Shown here: positions 24,978-33,225 of the stretch, piece after piece
How the letters are laid out: the number at the start of each line of letters is the position of its first letter
Position numbering within the stretch: position 1 is the first letter of the stretch
Position numbers and translations under genes: made by a program
Assembly (NCBI GenBank): GCA_934233735.1
Contig: CAKQGQ010000018.1
Location: 1 to 47,174, forward strand
DNA: 47,174 nucleotides
Source: an uncultured Clostridia bacterium
GTDB taxonomy: Bacteria > Bacillota > Clostridia > Peptostreptococcales > Anaerovoracaceae
Direction: 5' to 3'
Notes under the pieces: model-generated
Told to the model about the DNA's origin: nothing
Databases searched by the model: none
What the model saw: the letters and a program-made list of their open reading frames with translations, nothing else

Positions 24978-25169
24978 ATGACGTGGGGAATAAGTTTAAT
25001 GTATTATCACTGTCCCCAGTGTGGGTTAAAATTTAAGTACCCTCTGGATTTAATCTCTTCATTCGGTGACGATTTTGGATTATGCCCGCGTTGTCGGCTG
25101 CAAGGGATTTATGAGTATGACGGTCCTAGAAGAATTGATGATTTGGATTATATCGAAATCGAGGAATAG
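24978..25169 (+). CDS. Small zinc-ribbon protein
   Basis: 63 aa with two CxxC knuckles, CPQCG and CPRC, about 24 residues apart, and a very acidic C-terminus (DDLDYIEIEE). It lies 25 nt after BKACE with its own GGTGG RBS and is followed by a strong terminator, so it is probably the second gene of the BKACE transcript. An alternative ATG at 24999 (MYYHCPQCG) is possible, with GGGGA 8 nt upstream. It may carry metal or electrons, or simply bind zinc; nothing more can be read. Confidence 0.7.
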   Translation: MTWGISLMYYHCPQCGLKFKYPLDLISSFGDDFGLCPRCRLQGIYEYDGPRRIDDLDYIEIEE

Positions 25170-25171
25170 AC

Positions 25172-25222
25172 TATATTAAATAAAAAATGGAGCTGTCACA
25201 GCCCCATTTTTTATTTAATATA
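25172..25222. terminator. Strong bidirectional terminator
   Basis: A 19-bp A/T-rich arm ending in ATGG (25172-25190) pairs with CCATTTTTTATTTAATATA (25204-25222), with an inner GCTG-TCA-CAGC. It closes the BKACE transcript and, in the other direction, the nitroreductase gene. Confidence 0.88.
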
Positions 25223-25738
25223 ATACACTCTGCCCTCTTTAATCTTCGGAGTCTTCGGATACTCGCCGTCGATATAACCGATGGCGCAATGTCCGACGCC
25301 TTCGTATTCCTCTTCGATTCCAAGAGACTTCAAAAGATTCCGGCCCCAATCGGTCTCGAACTCTTCACGGGCGCGGTTAATCCAGCAGCTTCCAAGCCCC
25401 AGCTCGTGCGCCGCAAGCATGAGATTTCCCATAACCAGAGCGCCGTCGTATTTCGCGTTGTACCAGTCCTTCTTTGCCAGCACGATCAGCATCGCAGGCG
25501 CGCCATAAAACGGATCCGTGCCTTCCTTTGCACCCAAAATTTCGCGGTTCATTTCCGAAATTTCATCCCGGAGTTCTTTGTTGGTTACCTGAATGATAAT
25601 CGTGTTCTGAAAACCCTTTCCGCTTGCCGCATACAGCCCCGCCTCAATGATTTGGTCTAAAAGCTCCTGTGGAACCGGGTCTGGCTTATACTTTCTGATG
25701 CTTCTTCTCGATTTGATTTTATCTAAAACTTCACTCAT
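25211..25738 (-). CDS. Nitroreductase family protein (FMN)
   Basis: 175 aa FMN-dependent oxidoreductase of the short nitroreductase type. It begins with KIKSRRSIRKYKPDPVPQELLDQIIEAGLYAASGKGFQNT, the usual FMN-binding Arg/Ser pattern (RRSIRKY), and later has GLGSCWINRA. Such enzymes dimerise and reduce nitro groups, quinones or enoates; the natural substrate is not predictable. RBS AGGAGG. Single gene ending in the shared terminator. Confidence 0.88.
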   Translation of the reverse strand: MSEVLDKIKSRRSIRKYKPDPVPQELLDQIIEAGLYAASGKGFQNTIIIQVTNKELRDEISEMNREILGAKEGTDPFYGAPAMLIVLAKKDWYNAKYDGALVMGNLMLAAHELGLGSCWINRAREEFETDWGRNLLKSLGIEEEYEGVGHCAIGYIDGEYPKTPKIKEGRVYYIK

Positions 25739-25863
25739 TTTTCTCGCCTCCTCTTTCTTTCCATTATACCCCTCTCCTCAAAAAAAGAAAACAGAGAATG
25801 GGAAAATTCTCTGCTTTCATGTTATCACTTCCGGTGTTCTGTCCGGGTTTCAGCTTTTTCTTT

Positions 25864-26883
25864 TTATGCATTTTTTGCGTTGAAATCTCTGCAAGCTTTG
25901 TAGAATGCGTCGATATTTTCCTTTTCAACGGCAGGAGCCAGGTCGCAGCCGGAGGAAAGAACGAAGTTCGGATAAGGCTTCATGTCTTCAAGTAATTTTG
26001 TTGTCATTTCGTAGATTTCTTCCGGAGTGCCCATGAAGAATGCGGATGACGGGTCGATATTGCCGAACATCAGTACATCTGCCGGAACCTGCGGAAGAAT
26101 GTCTGTCATCTTTACAGAGTTTCCGAAGTGGAAGCCTTTGCATCCTGTGTTGTACATGGAAACAACAGACTTGGTAACCTTGCCGCAGTCATGCAGTACG
26201 AGGAAGAAGTAATCGTCCTGTACGGCTTCTACAATCTGCTTTACATATACGGAAGAAAATGCATCGAGTGCGTCCGGTGAAAGCAGTCCCGCAGTCGGTT
26301 CTGCGATAAAGATGCCGTTTGCTCCCTTTGCTTTATATTCTTTTGCTCTGAGAATCAGGTAATCCGTTGCTTTCTGAATTAAAATGTGCATGCTTTCCGG
26401 ATCGGTTACCGTCATCATCAATGCCTTCGATACTTCCAAAAGGTTTGAAGCCAGGGAGAAAGGTCCAAGCATTCCGCCGAATACCGGTCTGTCCTTTACA
26501 ACCTTTTCTGCCTCTACGGTTGCCTGTGTCTGAACATCAACTCTTGCCGAATGGATGTCCGGAATCTGAAGGGCTCTAATCTCTTCCGGTGTGGAAATAA
26601 CCGCGTCGTGAATATTCGGAGCCTGCTTTTCGCTGTAGTTTACGATACCTCCGAATGCTTCTGTATCGATTGTCAGGTCCATGCCTGTCATGCATGCGAT
26701 AAGATCCGGATATTCTTCAATCGTTCTGACCATTACCTTTGCCATGTCTTCTGCGCCTTTTACAGCCTTTTCCACGCCCATGTCTTCCATCAAAGGAATT
26801 GTCGGGAAGAACTGTACCGGTAAAATCTTTACATCTTTCGCATCAATAATATCTTGTGCCCACTGCTGCATGTTAATCTTCAT
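25864..26883 (-). CDS. Uroporphyrinogen decarboxylase/MtaA-like methyltransferase family protein A
   Basis: About 339 aa with the start at 26883, which has GGAGG 8 nt upstream; longer in-frame starts at 26889 and 26925 are poorly placed. TIM barrel with the MtaA/CmuA zinc set: H and C in VLHDCGKV and C in SSGCDL. MtaA-type proteins move methyl groups from a methylated corrinoid protein to a thiol such as CoM or tetrahydrofolate. True HemE residues are not evident and no heme genes are nearby. It is divergent from the PocR-AraC regulator. No corrinoid protein gene is in the window, so the partner must be elsewhere. Confidence 0.85.
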   Translation of the reverse strand: MKINMQQWAQDIIDAKDVKILPVQFFPTIPLMEDMGVEKAVKGAEDMAKVMVRTIEEYPDLIACMTGMDLTIDTEAFGGIVNYSEKQAPNIHDAVISTPEEIRALQIPDIHSARVDVQTQATVEAEKVVKDRPVFGGMLGPFSLASNLLEVSKALMMTVTDPESMHILIQKATDYLILRAKEYKAKGANGIFIAEPTAGLLSPDALDAFSSVYVKQIVEAVQDDYFFLVLHDCGKVTKSVVSMYNTGCKGFHFGNSVKMTDILPQVPADVLMFGNIDPSSAFFMGTPEEIYEMTTKLLEDMKPYPNFVLSSGCDLAPAVEKENIDAFYKACRDFNAKNA

Positions 26884-26919
26884 CTTCATATCCTCCTTGT
26901 TTCGGTTCGTTTTCTTTCT

Positions 26920-26953
26920 TGACATTATCTAAATCTGTGTGATGACATTATCT
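26920..26953. promoter_or_regulatory. Direct repeats, probable AraC/PocR operator
   Basis: TGACATTATCT occurs at 26920-26930 and at 26943-26953, a 23-bp period. Related TTGACAT-like copies follow near 26989 and 27010. Direct repeats about two helical turns apart are typical AraC-family sites. They lie between the divergent UroD-like gene and the regulator. Confidence 0.55.
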
Positions 26954-27009
26954 TAACGCGGTCAAGACTTTTTTCATATCAAAAAAATTTGACATTCTGA
27001 AACTTTTAA

Positions 27010-27038
27010 TTGACATTTCTTTCACTTACTATTAATAT
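27010..27038 (+). promoter_or_regulatory. Sigma-70 promoter of the PocR-AraC regulator
   Basis: TTGACA (27010-27015), a 17-bp spacer and TAATAT (27033-27038), 71 bp before the ATG at 27109. Confidence 0.7.
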
Positions 27039-27108
27039 TGAAGTATGTGTTTTTACAAAAATCCAAGTTTTTTATTATATTTTAAGAAATTATTTAGAGG
27101 TTTAGACA

Positions 27109-28371
27109 ATGCATCACTTATATGAACTCCCGGAATTAAAGAAGGGAGAAATCAATAAAAAAATGCCGAGACTGGAGGCAAATGTCGTGGCTTTTTCGCA
27201 AATCACCAAGGTTCCGGTCTCTTTCTTTTCCGGAAACGGCAAATACATCTGGTCCACCATGGACGATGCGAGAATCTGTGCGGCCAACACCTCCTTCGGG
27301 AATGACGACTTCAGCTGTACGCGTAATCTGATTTCCTCGATGAACATTTCGCTTTCTCTGCCGGAGCCCTACATATTTATGTGCGAAGCCGGACTGATCA
27401 ATCTCTGCAGTCCTTTGGTTCTGGATAAACATGTTTATGGATTTTTAGTTGCAGGACCGATTGCGATGGGCACCAACATGGAAAAGCATATCGGTACGCT
27501 TTCCAGCAAAATCGTCGCTTTCGAGGTCGACTATGCACGCCTGATTCCACTTGTAAAAAATATGAATATGTATAAGCCGAGTGAAATTTCGTATTTAAAT
27601 ACTTTGTTCCAAAACGCGCTGACATCCGCGATGGGTGGTTCTTCGGCAGCACCTCAGGTAAATCAGCAGTATAAAGAACAGTCGGAAATCGGAGAAAAGC
27701 TGATTACTTTGAAAAAAGAAAAAATTAACCTGGAATACCCTTATGAATCCGAGAATGAACTGGCAAATATCATAAAATCCGGAAATGTTGAGCTTTGCAA
27801 AAAAGGTTTCGGTAAATACATGGAAGACATTATCGTATTCGAAGGCGGAAACATGTCACTGGTAAAACTCCGTCTGATTGCCTTTTTTACGCGCATTACG
27901 GAGAATCACTACGAGTGGCAGAACAATTTCGACCAGTTCTTTTATCTGGAGAGAATCAACGAGTCCCAGACTTTGAAGGAAATGCACCAGTTTGCGATTT
28001 CTCTCATCCTTACGCTCACCGAGTCGATGTCACAGCAGAACTATTCCGGCGGCTCGACGGTTATCCGAGAAGTGGTTTCCTATGTGACTACCAATTATAA
28101 GGAAGATATCACACTGGCAAAGCTGGCGGAGCATGTGCACGTAAACAGCACCTACCTTTCTACCCTGTTCAAGCAGGAAATGGGAATTCCGTTCACGGCG
28201 TACCTGAATAATATCAGGCTTGCACGTTCCGAAGAGCTTCTGCGCACGAGCTATCAGTCGATTACGGAAATTTGTCTGACCGTCGGCTTTTCCTCGCCGA
28301 GCTACTTCACGAAAGTTTTCAAGAAGCATTACGGTATCGGTCCGAAGGAATACCGAATTCAGTATCAATAG
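27109..28371 (+). CDS. AraC-family regulator with PocR sensory domain
   Basis: 420 aa. The N-terminal PocR domain (~15-175) has FFSGNGKYIWSTMDD, Cys residues in CTRNLI and MCEAGLINLCSPL, and the GFLVAGPIAMG strand. The middle part is helical. Two AraC HTH motifs (~320-418) include ITLAKLAEHVHVNSTYLSTLFKQ and SITEICLTVGFSSPSYFTKVFKKHYG. PocR domains sense hydrocarbon-type ligands and often sit next to corrinoid methyltransferase or diol genes. Here UroD/MtaA-like genes flank it on both sides, making them the likely targets. Confidence 0.9.
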   Translation: MHHLYELPELKKGEINKKMPRLEANVVAFSQITKVPVSFFSGNGKYIWSTMDDARICAANTSFGNDDFSCTRNLISSMNISLSLPEPYIFMCEAGLINLCSPLVLDKHVYGFLVAGPIAMGTNMEKHIGTLSSKIVAFEVDYARLIPLVKNMNMYKPSEISYLNTLFQNALTSAMGGSSAAPQVNQQYKEQSEIGEKLITLKKEKINLEYPYESENELANIIKSGNVELCKKGFGKYMEDIIVFEGGNMSLVKLRLIAFFTRITENHYEWQNNFDQFFYLERINESQTLKEMHQFAISLILTLTESMSQQNYSGGSTVIREVVSYVTTNYKEDITLAKLAEHVHVNSTYLSTLFKQEMGIPFTAYLNNIRLARSEELLRTSYQSITEICLTVGFSSPSYFTKVFKKHYGIGPKEYRIQYQ

Positions 28372-28384
28372 CATCAAAGCCAAG

Positions 28385-28404
28385 CCCCACACATGCGGGG
28401 TTTT
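28385..28404 (+). terminator. Terminator of the PocR-AraC gene
   Basis: A short GC-rich hairpin: CCCCAC (28385-28390) faces GCGGGG (28395-28400), followed by TTTT. Confidence 0.65.
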
Positions 28405-28411
28405 CTTGCGC

Positions 28412-28444
28412 AAAAAAACACTGCGATATTTTTATACCGCAGTG
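28412..28444 (-). terminator. Terminator of UroD-like gene B
   Basis: Minus strand: CACTGCGGTAT pairs with ATATCGCAGTG (28444-28419) and is followed by TTTTTTT (28418-28412). Confidence 0.85.
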
Positions 28445-28452
28445 CGTTTTTA

Positions 28453-29313
28453 TCAGTCGTTTAATTTTAAATAATTGATGTGACTTACCTCGATTTTATC
28501 ATCCTTGCGGCAGCGCTGACCTAAGAATCTGGCTTTGCCTTTTGCCGCCATGCAGGCGTCGATGTAAGACATCGGTTTATCAAGTTCAAGCCTCTGCCAG
28601 CTTGCTTTTTCGCAGCCAACCAGCATAAAGGAAGTCTTCGGGCAAAGATGAACAACACAATCATTATCGAGTTTTTCGTCCAGCGCCTTTAAAAACGGAA
28701 CCGTAAAGCTTTCCACAATCTGTTTTGCATACTTCGGCCCGACGATATTCAGACTTCCCGGCGAATCTGTGTAATAAAGGATCTCGCATCCGGCTTCTCT
28801 TGCCGCCAGTGCATAATCCGTCAGACCGCTCACCAGGTTTGTAAAGAAAACATTCATAGCCTCAGGATTTTTTCTCCAGCCCATGAGCATCCGCATAATA
28901 TCCGCAAGTCCGTTGATAATCGCAATCGGTCCGTCGATTTCGATTGTCGCCTTACCCCCTTCTTGGTTAATCTTTCGAACAGCCGCTAATGTCTGCGCAA
29001 TCCTTCCTTTCGTGACATCCATCGGCGGAAGCTCTGCCAGCTGCTCGACCTTCGTAATCACATCTTTGTCTTTTCTCGGTCCGAGCGGCGAATCATCGTA
29101 CTTAATCGACGCGCCGAGGTTTTCGGCTTCCGTAATCGGATCAATCGGAAGTACGCAATATCCATCCTTCCTATTCATCGCCAAAGCCAGCTTGGCAAGT
29201 GAATCACTGTCCATATAGGCCTCCGGAAGGCTCAGACCTTCGGCAGCCGCAAGTTCCTTGGAAATTCCCGTATACTCTGCATATCTGCATTTAAAATCGA
29301 TAAGTTTTGCCAT
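28453..29313 (-). CDS. Uroporphyrinogen decarboxylase/MtaA-like methyltransferase family protein B
   Basis: About 286 aa with the start at 29313 (GGAG 5 nt upstream); the longer frame from 29355 begins without an RBS. The zinc-type residues are H and C in VVHLCPKT and a C in LGQRC, so the set is kept in the MtaA order. It is shorter than protein A and only distantly alike. It follows the CHASE-GGDEF gene by 66 nt on the same strand and may be co-transcribed with it. A TTGACATTT half-site like those at the PocR promoter lies at about 29355-29363, so joint control is possible. The methyl donor is unknown. Confidence 0.82.
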   Translation of the reverse strand: MAKLIDFKCRYAEYTGISKELAAAEGLSLPEAYMDSDSLAKLALAMNRKDGYCVLPIDPITEAENLGASIKYDDSPLGPRKDKDVITKVEQLAELPPMDVTKGRIAQTLAAVRKINQEGGKATIEIDGPIAIINGLADIMRMLMGWRKNPEAMNVFFTNLVSGLTDYALAAREAGCEILYYTDSPGSLNIVGPKYAKQIVESFTVPFLKALDEKLDNDCVVHLCPKTSFMLVGCEKASWQRLELDKPMSYIDACMAAKGKARFLGQRCRKDDKIEVSHINYLKLND

Positions 29314-29379
29314 CTCTTCTCCTTTCGCCATCTCCTGAAAAGGTTTTCTTTCCAAATGTCAAGAGTCTGCTGCAATTTT

Positions 29380-31173
29380 TTATGTATAAGAGTTCTGAAG
29401 CAATTCACAATCCATGAGCAGGACATAAAAAACTCTGCCGTAATGAATGCTGTCGACAATTCTGCTATGATTCAATACTCGTCGAAAGCTTCCGTCTTTA
29501 CATGCAAGGCGGAAACGAACATAGGCATTGCCTTCGTCATCGCAGTCGTCAATCTGCTTCCAAATGCTTTCTTCAATCGACTCCTGTTCCTCCGGATGGA
29601 GCAGATTCCGAAAATGTCCGTGTGAAAATTCCATAAGGTCATCAATATTCTTACAGCCCACAAGCTGTATCAACTCATGATTTGCGAATAAAATCCGGTC
29701 GTTGCCCGGCTCTGCAGCGTAAATCAGAAAAGCGCCCGGAAGATTTTTGGAAATATCATGCAGAGCAAATCCAAGCTGTTCCCGTGATCTAACCTGAAAA
29801 CTGCTGTCGTATGCCATGCAGCCATGCTTGCTGTGCAGCTTCACTTCATAAAGCGCCATATCGGCAGCCGTAAGCAGTTCCGCCGTATTTTTCACATCTG
29901 CCGGATACTCCGCATAACCCAAGGAAATCGTAAATTTATGTGTGCGTCCATGATAGCGGAGACTGCCCGGTTTCTCTGCAAAATCCTTAATTTTCTCCGC
30001 CATTTCTTCCGCCGTACAGTTTTTTAGAAGCATGCCAAACTCATCGCCGCCGTAGCGAGCCAAAATGGCATCGCAATCAAATTTTTCTTGTATCGCTTCC
30101 GATACCTTACGCAAGGTTTCATCTCCGCATCCGTGTCCATACACATCGTTGATAAATTTAAAATCATCGACATCCAATATAATTCCGACACAAGGCTCAT
30201 CCGGATGCTCCTTCATATAAAGTTCTGCCTGAAGATCAAATCCGTTTCGATTCAAAAGTCCAGTCAGAGCGTCAGTAACCGACAATTCCCTGAAGGTGTT
30301 CCTTTCTTTCTGTAAAGCCAGACTTGCTGCGGTCAGAACGGTAAGAAGACATATGATGACCATCCCTAAAATCCCCACCATGATGAATGTGTTTTTTCCT
30401 TTTTGGCCCCAGCCCACGGAAGGCATTAGCTGCAGTTTCCATGCGCACCCACCTGCTTCAAACTCATAGGATACCGGGTCCTGCAATTCTTTGCCTGAGT
30501 TATACACTTCCTGATACTGCGTGTCAAAGGGTGATTCGGTCTTCAAAATGCGGTATTCATATCCGAAGTTGCGGAGCGCATCCATAGACTTGTCGAAAAT
30601 CTCAGGTACCCGCATAATCGCAATGGAAAAGCCCCAGAATTCGCTTTCACCCCGCTCATTATCTATGTATATAGGATTGCGGACAGCAATTCCTACTCCA
30701 CCTTGCTTTAGCTCAATCGGCCCCTGCATAATCGTCACATCATGATCTCTGCTGTAACGGGAAATTTCTCCACGGTCCTTGTCATGAATGACATCAATTT
30801 TCGCTGCTTCGTTACCCTCCTCCGGATAGACCTGCGTCACCACGCCTCCCGGCGCAAGCTGAATGCTTTGAATCGAATCCTTGTTAAGCTCAGCCGCACT
30901 CTCATAAAAATGTGCGATTTTCCCGTCTTCATCGTGTATAATTTGTTCCAAAGCTCCGGTTATTGATACACCTTCTTTCAGATCGCTGACTATGCGTTCG
31001 GCATAGCTTACAGCATTTAACTGCGATATTGCTTCTTCCTGTGCGCGGCTATATTCACGCATGTCATTTATACCATAGTACAAAGCGACTATGCCTACTA
31101 TAAATACCAATGCAGGCATTACCCATTGCTTATTAAATCGAAATTTCTTCTGTTTCTTTCGGTTTTGCACCAT
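29380..31173 (-). CDS. CHASE-GGDEF-PAS membrane diguanylate cyclase
   Basis: 597 aa. TM1 ~16-35, an extracellular CHASE-like sensor ~45-255, TM2 ~262-287, GGDEF domain ~295-455 with LTGLLNRNGF, DVDDFKFINDVYGH and active site RYGGDEF (375-379), then a C-terminal PAS domain ~465-595. The GGDEF motif is canonical, so it should make cyclic-di-GMP in response to an external ligand. The product-inhibition site RxxD before the active site appears to be lost (KFDCDAILARY). A PAS placed after GGDEF is less common. No c-di-GMP riboswitch was seen. Confidence 0.9.
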   Translation of the reverse strand: MVQNRKKQKKFRFNKQWVMPALVFIVGIVALYYGINDMREYSRAQEEAISQLNAVSYAERIVSDLKEGVSITGALEQIIHDEDGKIAHFYESAAELNKDSIQSIQLAPGGVVTQVYPEEGNEAAKIDVIHDKDRGEISRYSRDHDVTIMQGPIELKQGGVGIAVRNPIYIDNERGESEFWGFSIAIMRVPEIFDKSMDALRNFGYEYRILKTESPFDTQYQEVYNSGKELQDPVSYEFEAGGCAWKLQLMPSVGWGQKGKNTFIMVGILGMVIICLLTVLTAASLALQKERNTFRELSVTDALTGLLNRNGFDLQAELYMKEHPDEPCVGIILDVDDFKFINDVYGHGCGDETLRKVSEAIQEKFDCDAILARYGGDEFGMLLKNCTAEEMAEKIKDFAEKPGSLRYHGRTHKFTISLGYAEYPADVKNTAELLTAADMALYEVKLHSKHGCMAYDSSFQVRSREQLGFALHDISKNLPGAFLIYAAEPGNDRILFANHELIQLVGCKNIDDLMEFSHGHFRNLLHPEEQESIEESIWKQIDDCDDEGNAYVRFRLACKDGSFRRVLNHSRIVDSIHYGRVFYVLLMDCELLQNSYT

Positions 31174-31240
31174 TTTATTACCTCATTCTTGCTGTCATAT
31201 CCTCTTTTTCTCTGTGCAGTCCGGATTCTGCTCCAAAGCT

Positions 31241-31285
31241 AAAAAAAGCCTCTTCAGTTGCAGTCAGCTTCTGAAAAGGCTTTTG
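31241..31285 (-). terminator. Terminator of the CAP-SLH gene
   Basis: Minus strand: AAAAGCCTTTTCAG (31284-31271) pairs with CTGAAGAGGCTTTT (31257-31244), with 2 mismatches, followed by a T run to 31241. Confidence 0.8.
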
Positions 31286-31338
31286 GGGGAGAGCTTAAAT
31301 CTCGGTATTGGGAGTCCTTACGATTCTCGTTTTTTAGT

Positions 31339-33120
31339 TTACTTATATGCGTAGTAAAGGAGTCTTGCCATTTCGCCGCGGGTAGCAAGCTGCTCGTCGC
31401 CGCCGAATTTATGGTCTCCGCTATCCGTGATAATTTTCTTTTCCTGTGCCCAAGCTACTGCTTTTGCATAGTATACATCCTTGTTGAAGTCATTGAAAGT
31501 TGTCGCCTTCTTTGCCTTTGGAGAGCCTGCGCTCAGCCATACATAATAGAGCGCCTGACCTCTGGTAAAGAGCTGTTCTCCACTAAACTGTCCATAGTCG
31601 ATATAGCCCTTCTTCTTCGCCCAGAATGCAGCGTAGTAGTAGGAATCCGTGCTCTTCAAATCTACAAACCAATTCTTGATGTCCTTGAAGCCTGTTCTCG
31701 GCGAGCCGTTTGCTTTATAAATGTATTCAAAGACTTCACCTTTCGTGCATGCAACAGTTGGTCTGAATTCCTTGCTGTTCAGTGGCTTCATAATCTTCTT
31801 CTGCACAACCCATTTTACAGCTGCCTTATCCTTGGAAGCTACATCCGAGTAAGTGCCTGAAGATGAAGTTGATTTAATCTTAATCTTTATCGTTTTGCTT
31901 GAGTTAAGGTTCAGCGTATAGCCGCCGGAAACCTTCTTCATGTAGTCCTTATCAAGCGGCATGTAGGACTTTCTGCCTGCGCTGTCCGTACAGATCAGGT
32001 ATGCGTCTTCCATTTCCGAAACGCTGTTGAAAGTTGTCTTGCCTGCGCTTGTCGTGTATTTAACGATTTTCGAGCTTTTCTTTGAGAAAATCTGCACACC
32101 GACATTCTCCTGAACGCCGATGCCGATGTAATTCCATTTGGAGTTCAAAAGGTTCTTACGATGAAGCGTACTGTTCATCCATGCAAACATTGCGGTTTCG
32201 CCTGTAACGCTGACACCTCTGGTGCAGTTATAAAGGTTTTCGCCGGTGGCTCCGGTACCATAGGATGACGGAATTGCGGTGTTAAATAGGGTTCCATCCG
32301 GTCTGTAATGCGCTTTCAGCGTGTACTTCACGCATTCCGCCGTACGGGTATCGCATGCCTTCTGAAGCGCCGGAACCATCGTCAGAAGTTTCTTGCCTTC
32401 CGTAAATCTTTCTTTATTGGTCTCACGCAGGATTCTCCATTCTTCCTTGTTAATGGAAAGAGCCTTGCTCGGCATATTGGTTCCGAGCATCGGAATCTTT
32501 TTCGAATAGCGAAGTTCCTTCGTCTTGCCGTTCAGTGATACGGCGATGTAAATGGTAATGCTACCTTCCTTATCGGTTGTGGCTTCTACCTTGTAAAATT
32601 TATTTTCCGACAGTTCGCATGTACTGCCGTTTTTCACAGCGGCCTTCGCTGCGCTTAAAAGCTGCTCCTTCGTAGTCGCATTGCTGATACTTACCTTCGC
32701 TACAGCCTTGCCTACCAGTGACCAGTCTGCCTCCAGCTCTGCGGAAGGCGTGTTGTCTACAGGCTTACCGAGCTTCGGAATACGCGCAGTGAAAGGATTT
32801 CCTTCCTCTGTCACAAGGTCATCGTCGATGGCAACATAAAATGTAATGCTGCCGTCCGTGTCCTCGGTCGCTGCTATAAACTTATCTCTGTAGATATCAA
32901 TCGTTGCCGACTGCATGTCGCTCGGGAGCGTTTTCCATACGAGCTCCATCAAATCGCCGTCAGAAGTAAGTTCCTGGGCCTCATAGCTTTTCAAAGCATT
33001 TTTTATAGAGCTTTCGATTGCCGACATGTCGGTGCCCGCCCACGAAACTGTTACGCTTCCCATGGTCATGGTGAGCGCAACGACGAGCGTCAGCAGCATG
33101 GTTAATATTCTGCGTTTCAT
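31339..33120 (-). CDS. Secreted CAP-domain protein with C-terminal SLH repeats
   Basis: 593 aa surface protein. Sec signal peptide 1-28 (MKRRILTMLLTLVVALTMTMG...VSWA). Residues ~30-215 hold two related ~85-aa segments (SAIESSIKNALKS and GKAVAKVSISNATTKEQ repeats ending in I-T-F/I-Y-V/I-A). A CAP/SCP-PR1 domain follows at ~220-350 with HYRPDGTLFN, GENLYNC and AMFAWMNSTLHRKNLL. Three SLH modules end the protein (~425-593) and should anchor it to secondary cell-wall polymer. RBS is weak but present. Its own promoter is at 33178-33208 and terminator at 31241. The role of CAP proteins at bacterial surfaces is mostly unknown. Confidence 0.88.
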   Translation of the reverse strand: MKRRILTMLLTLVVALTMTMGSVTVSWAGTDMSAIESSIKNALKSYEAQELTSDGDLMELVWKTLPSDMQSATIDIYRDKFIAATEDTDGSITFYVAIDDDLVTEEGNPFTARIPKLGKPVDNTPSAELEADWSLVGKAVAKVSISNATTKEQLLSAAKAAVKNGSTCELSENKFYKVEATTDKEGSITIYIAVSLNGKTKELRYSKKIPMLGTNMPSKALSINKEEWRILRETNKERFTEGKKLLTMVPALQKACDTRTAECVKYTLKAHYRPDGTLFNTAIPSSYGTGATGENLYNCTRGVSVTGETAMFAWMNSTLHRKNLLNSKWNYIGIGVQENVGVQIFSKKSSKIVKYTTSAGKTTFNSVSEMEDAYLICTDSAGRKSYMPLDKDYMKKVSGGYTLNLNSSKTIKIKIKSTSSSGTYSDVASKDKAAVKWVVQKKIMKPLNSKEFRPTVACTKGEVFEYIYKANGSPRTGFKDIKNWFVDLKSTDSYYYAAFWAKKKGYIDYGQFSGEQLFTRGQALYYVWLSAGSPKAKKATTFNDFNKDVYYAKAVAWAQEKKIITDSGDHKFGGDEQLATRGEMARLLYYAYK

Positions 33121-33177
33121 TTCTCTACCTCGTTCAAATTCTCTTTCGTTTCTTTGTCCATTCGGACGGTTTTTATC

Positions 33178-33208
33178 ATTATAACCCGTACATTGATGTA
33201 CAAGTCAA
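33178..33208 (-). promoter_or_regulatory. Promoter of the CAP-SLH gene with an internal palindrome
   Basis: TTGACT (33208-33203), a 19-bp spacer and TATAAT (33183-33178) on the minus strand. The spacer contains the perfect palindrome GTACAT-CA-ATGTAC (33188-33201), placed to act as a repressor site. A 19-bp spacer is long, so activation could also be needed. Confidence 0.5.
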
Positions 33209-33225
33209 GTGTTTTTGAGAATTTT

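Noticed and set aside
25864..26883. Heme-pathway HemE
   Set aside because: The zinc-ligand pattern (HxC...C) and the neighbourhood point to the MtaA/CmuA branch; no heme genes nearby.
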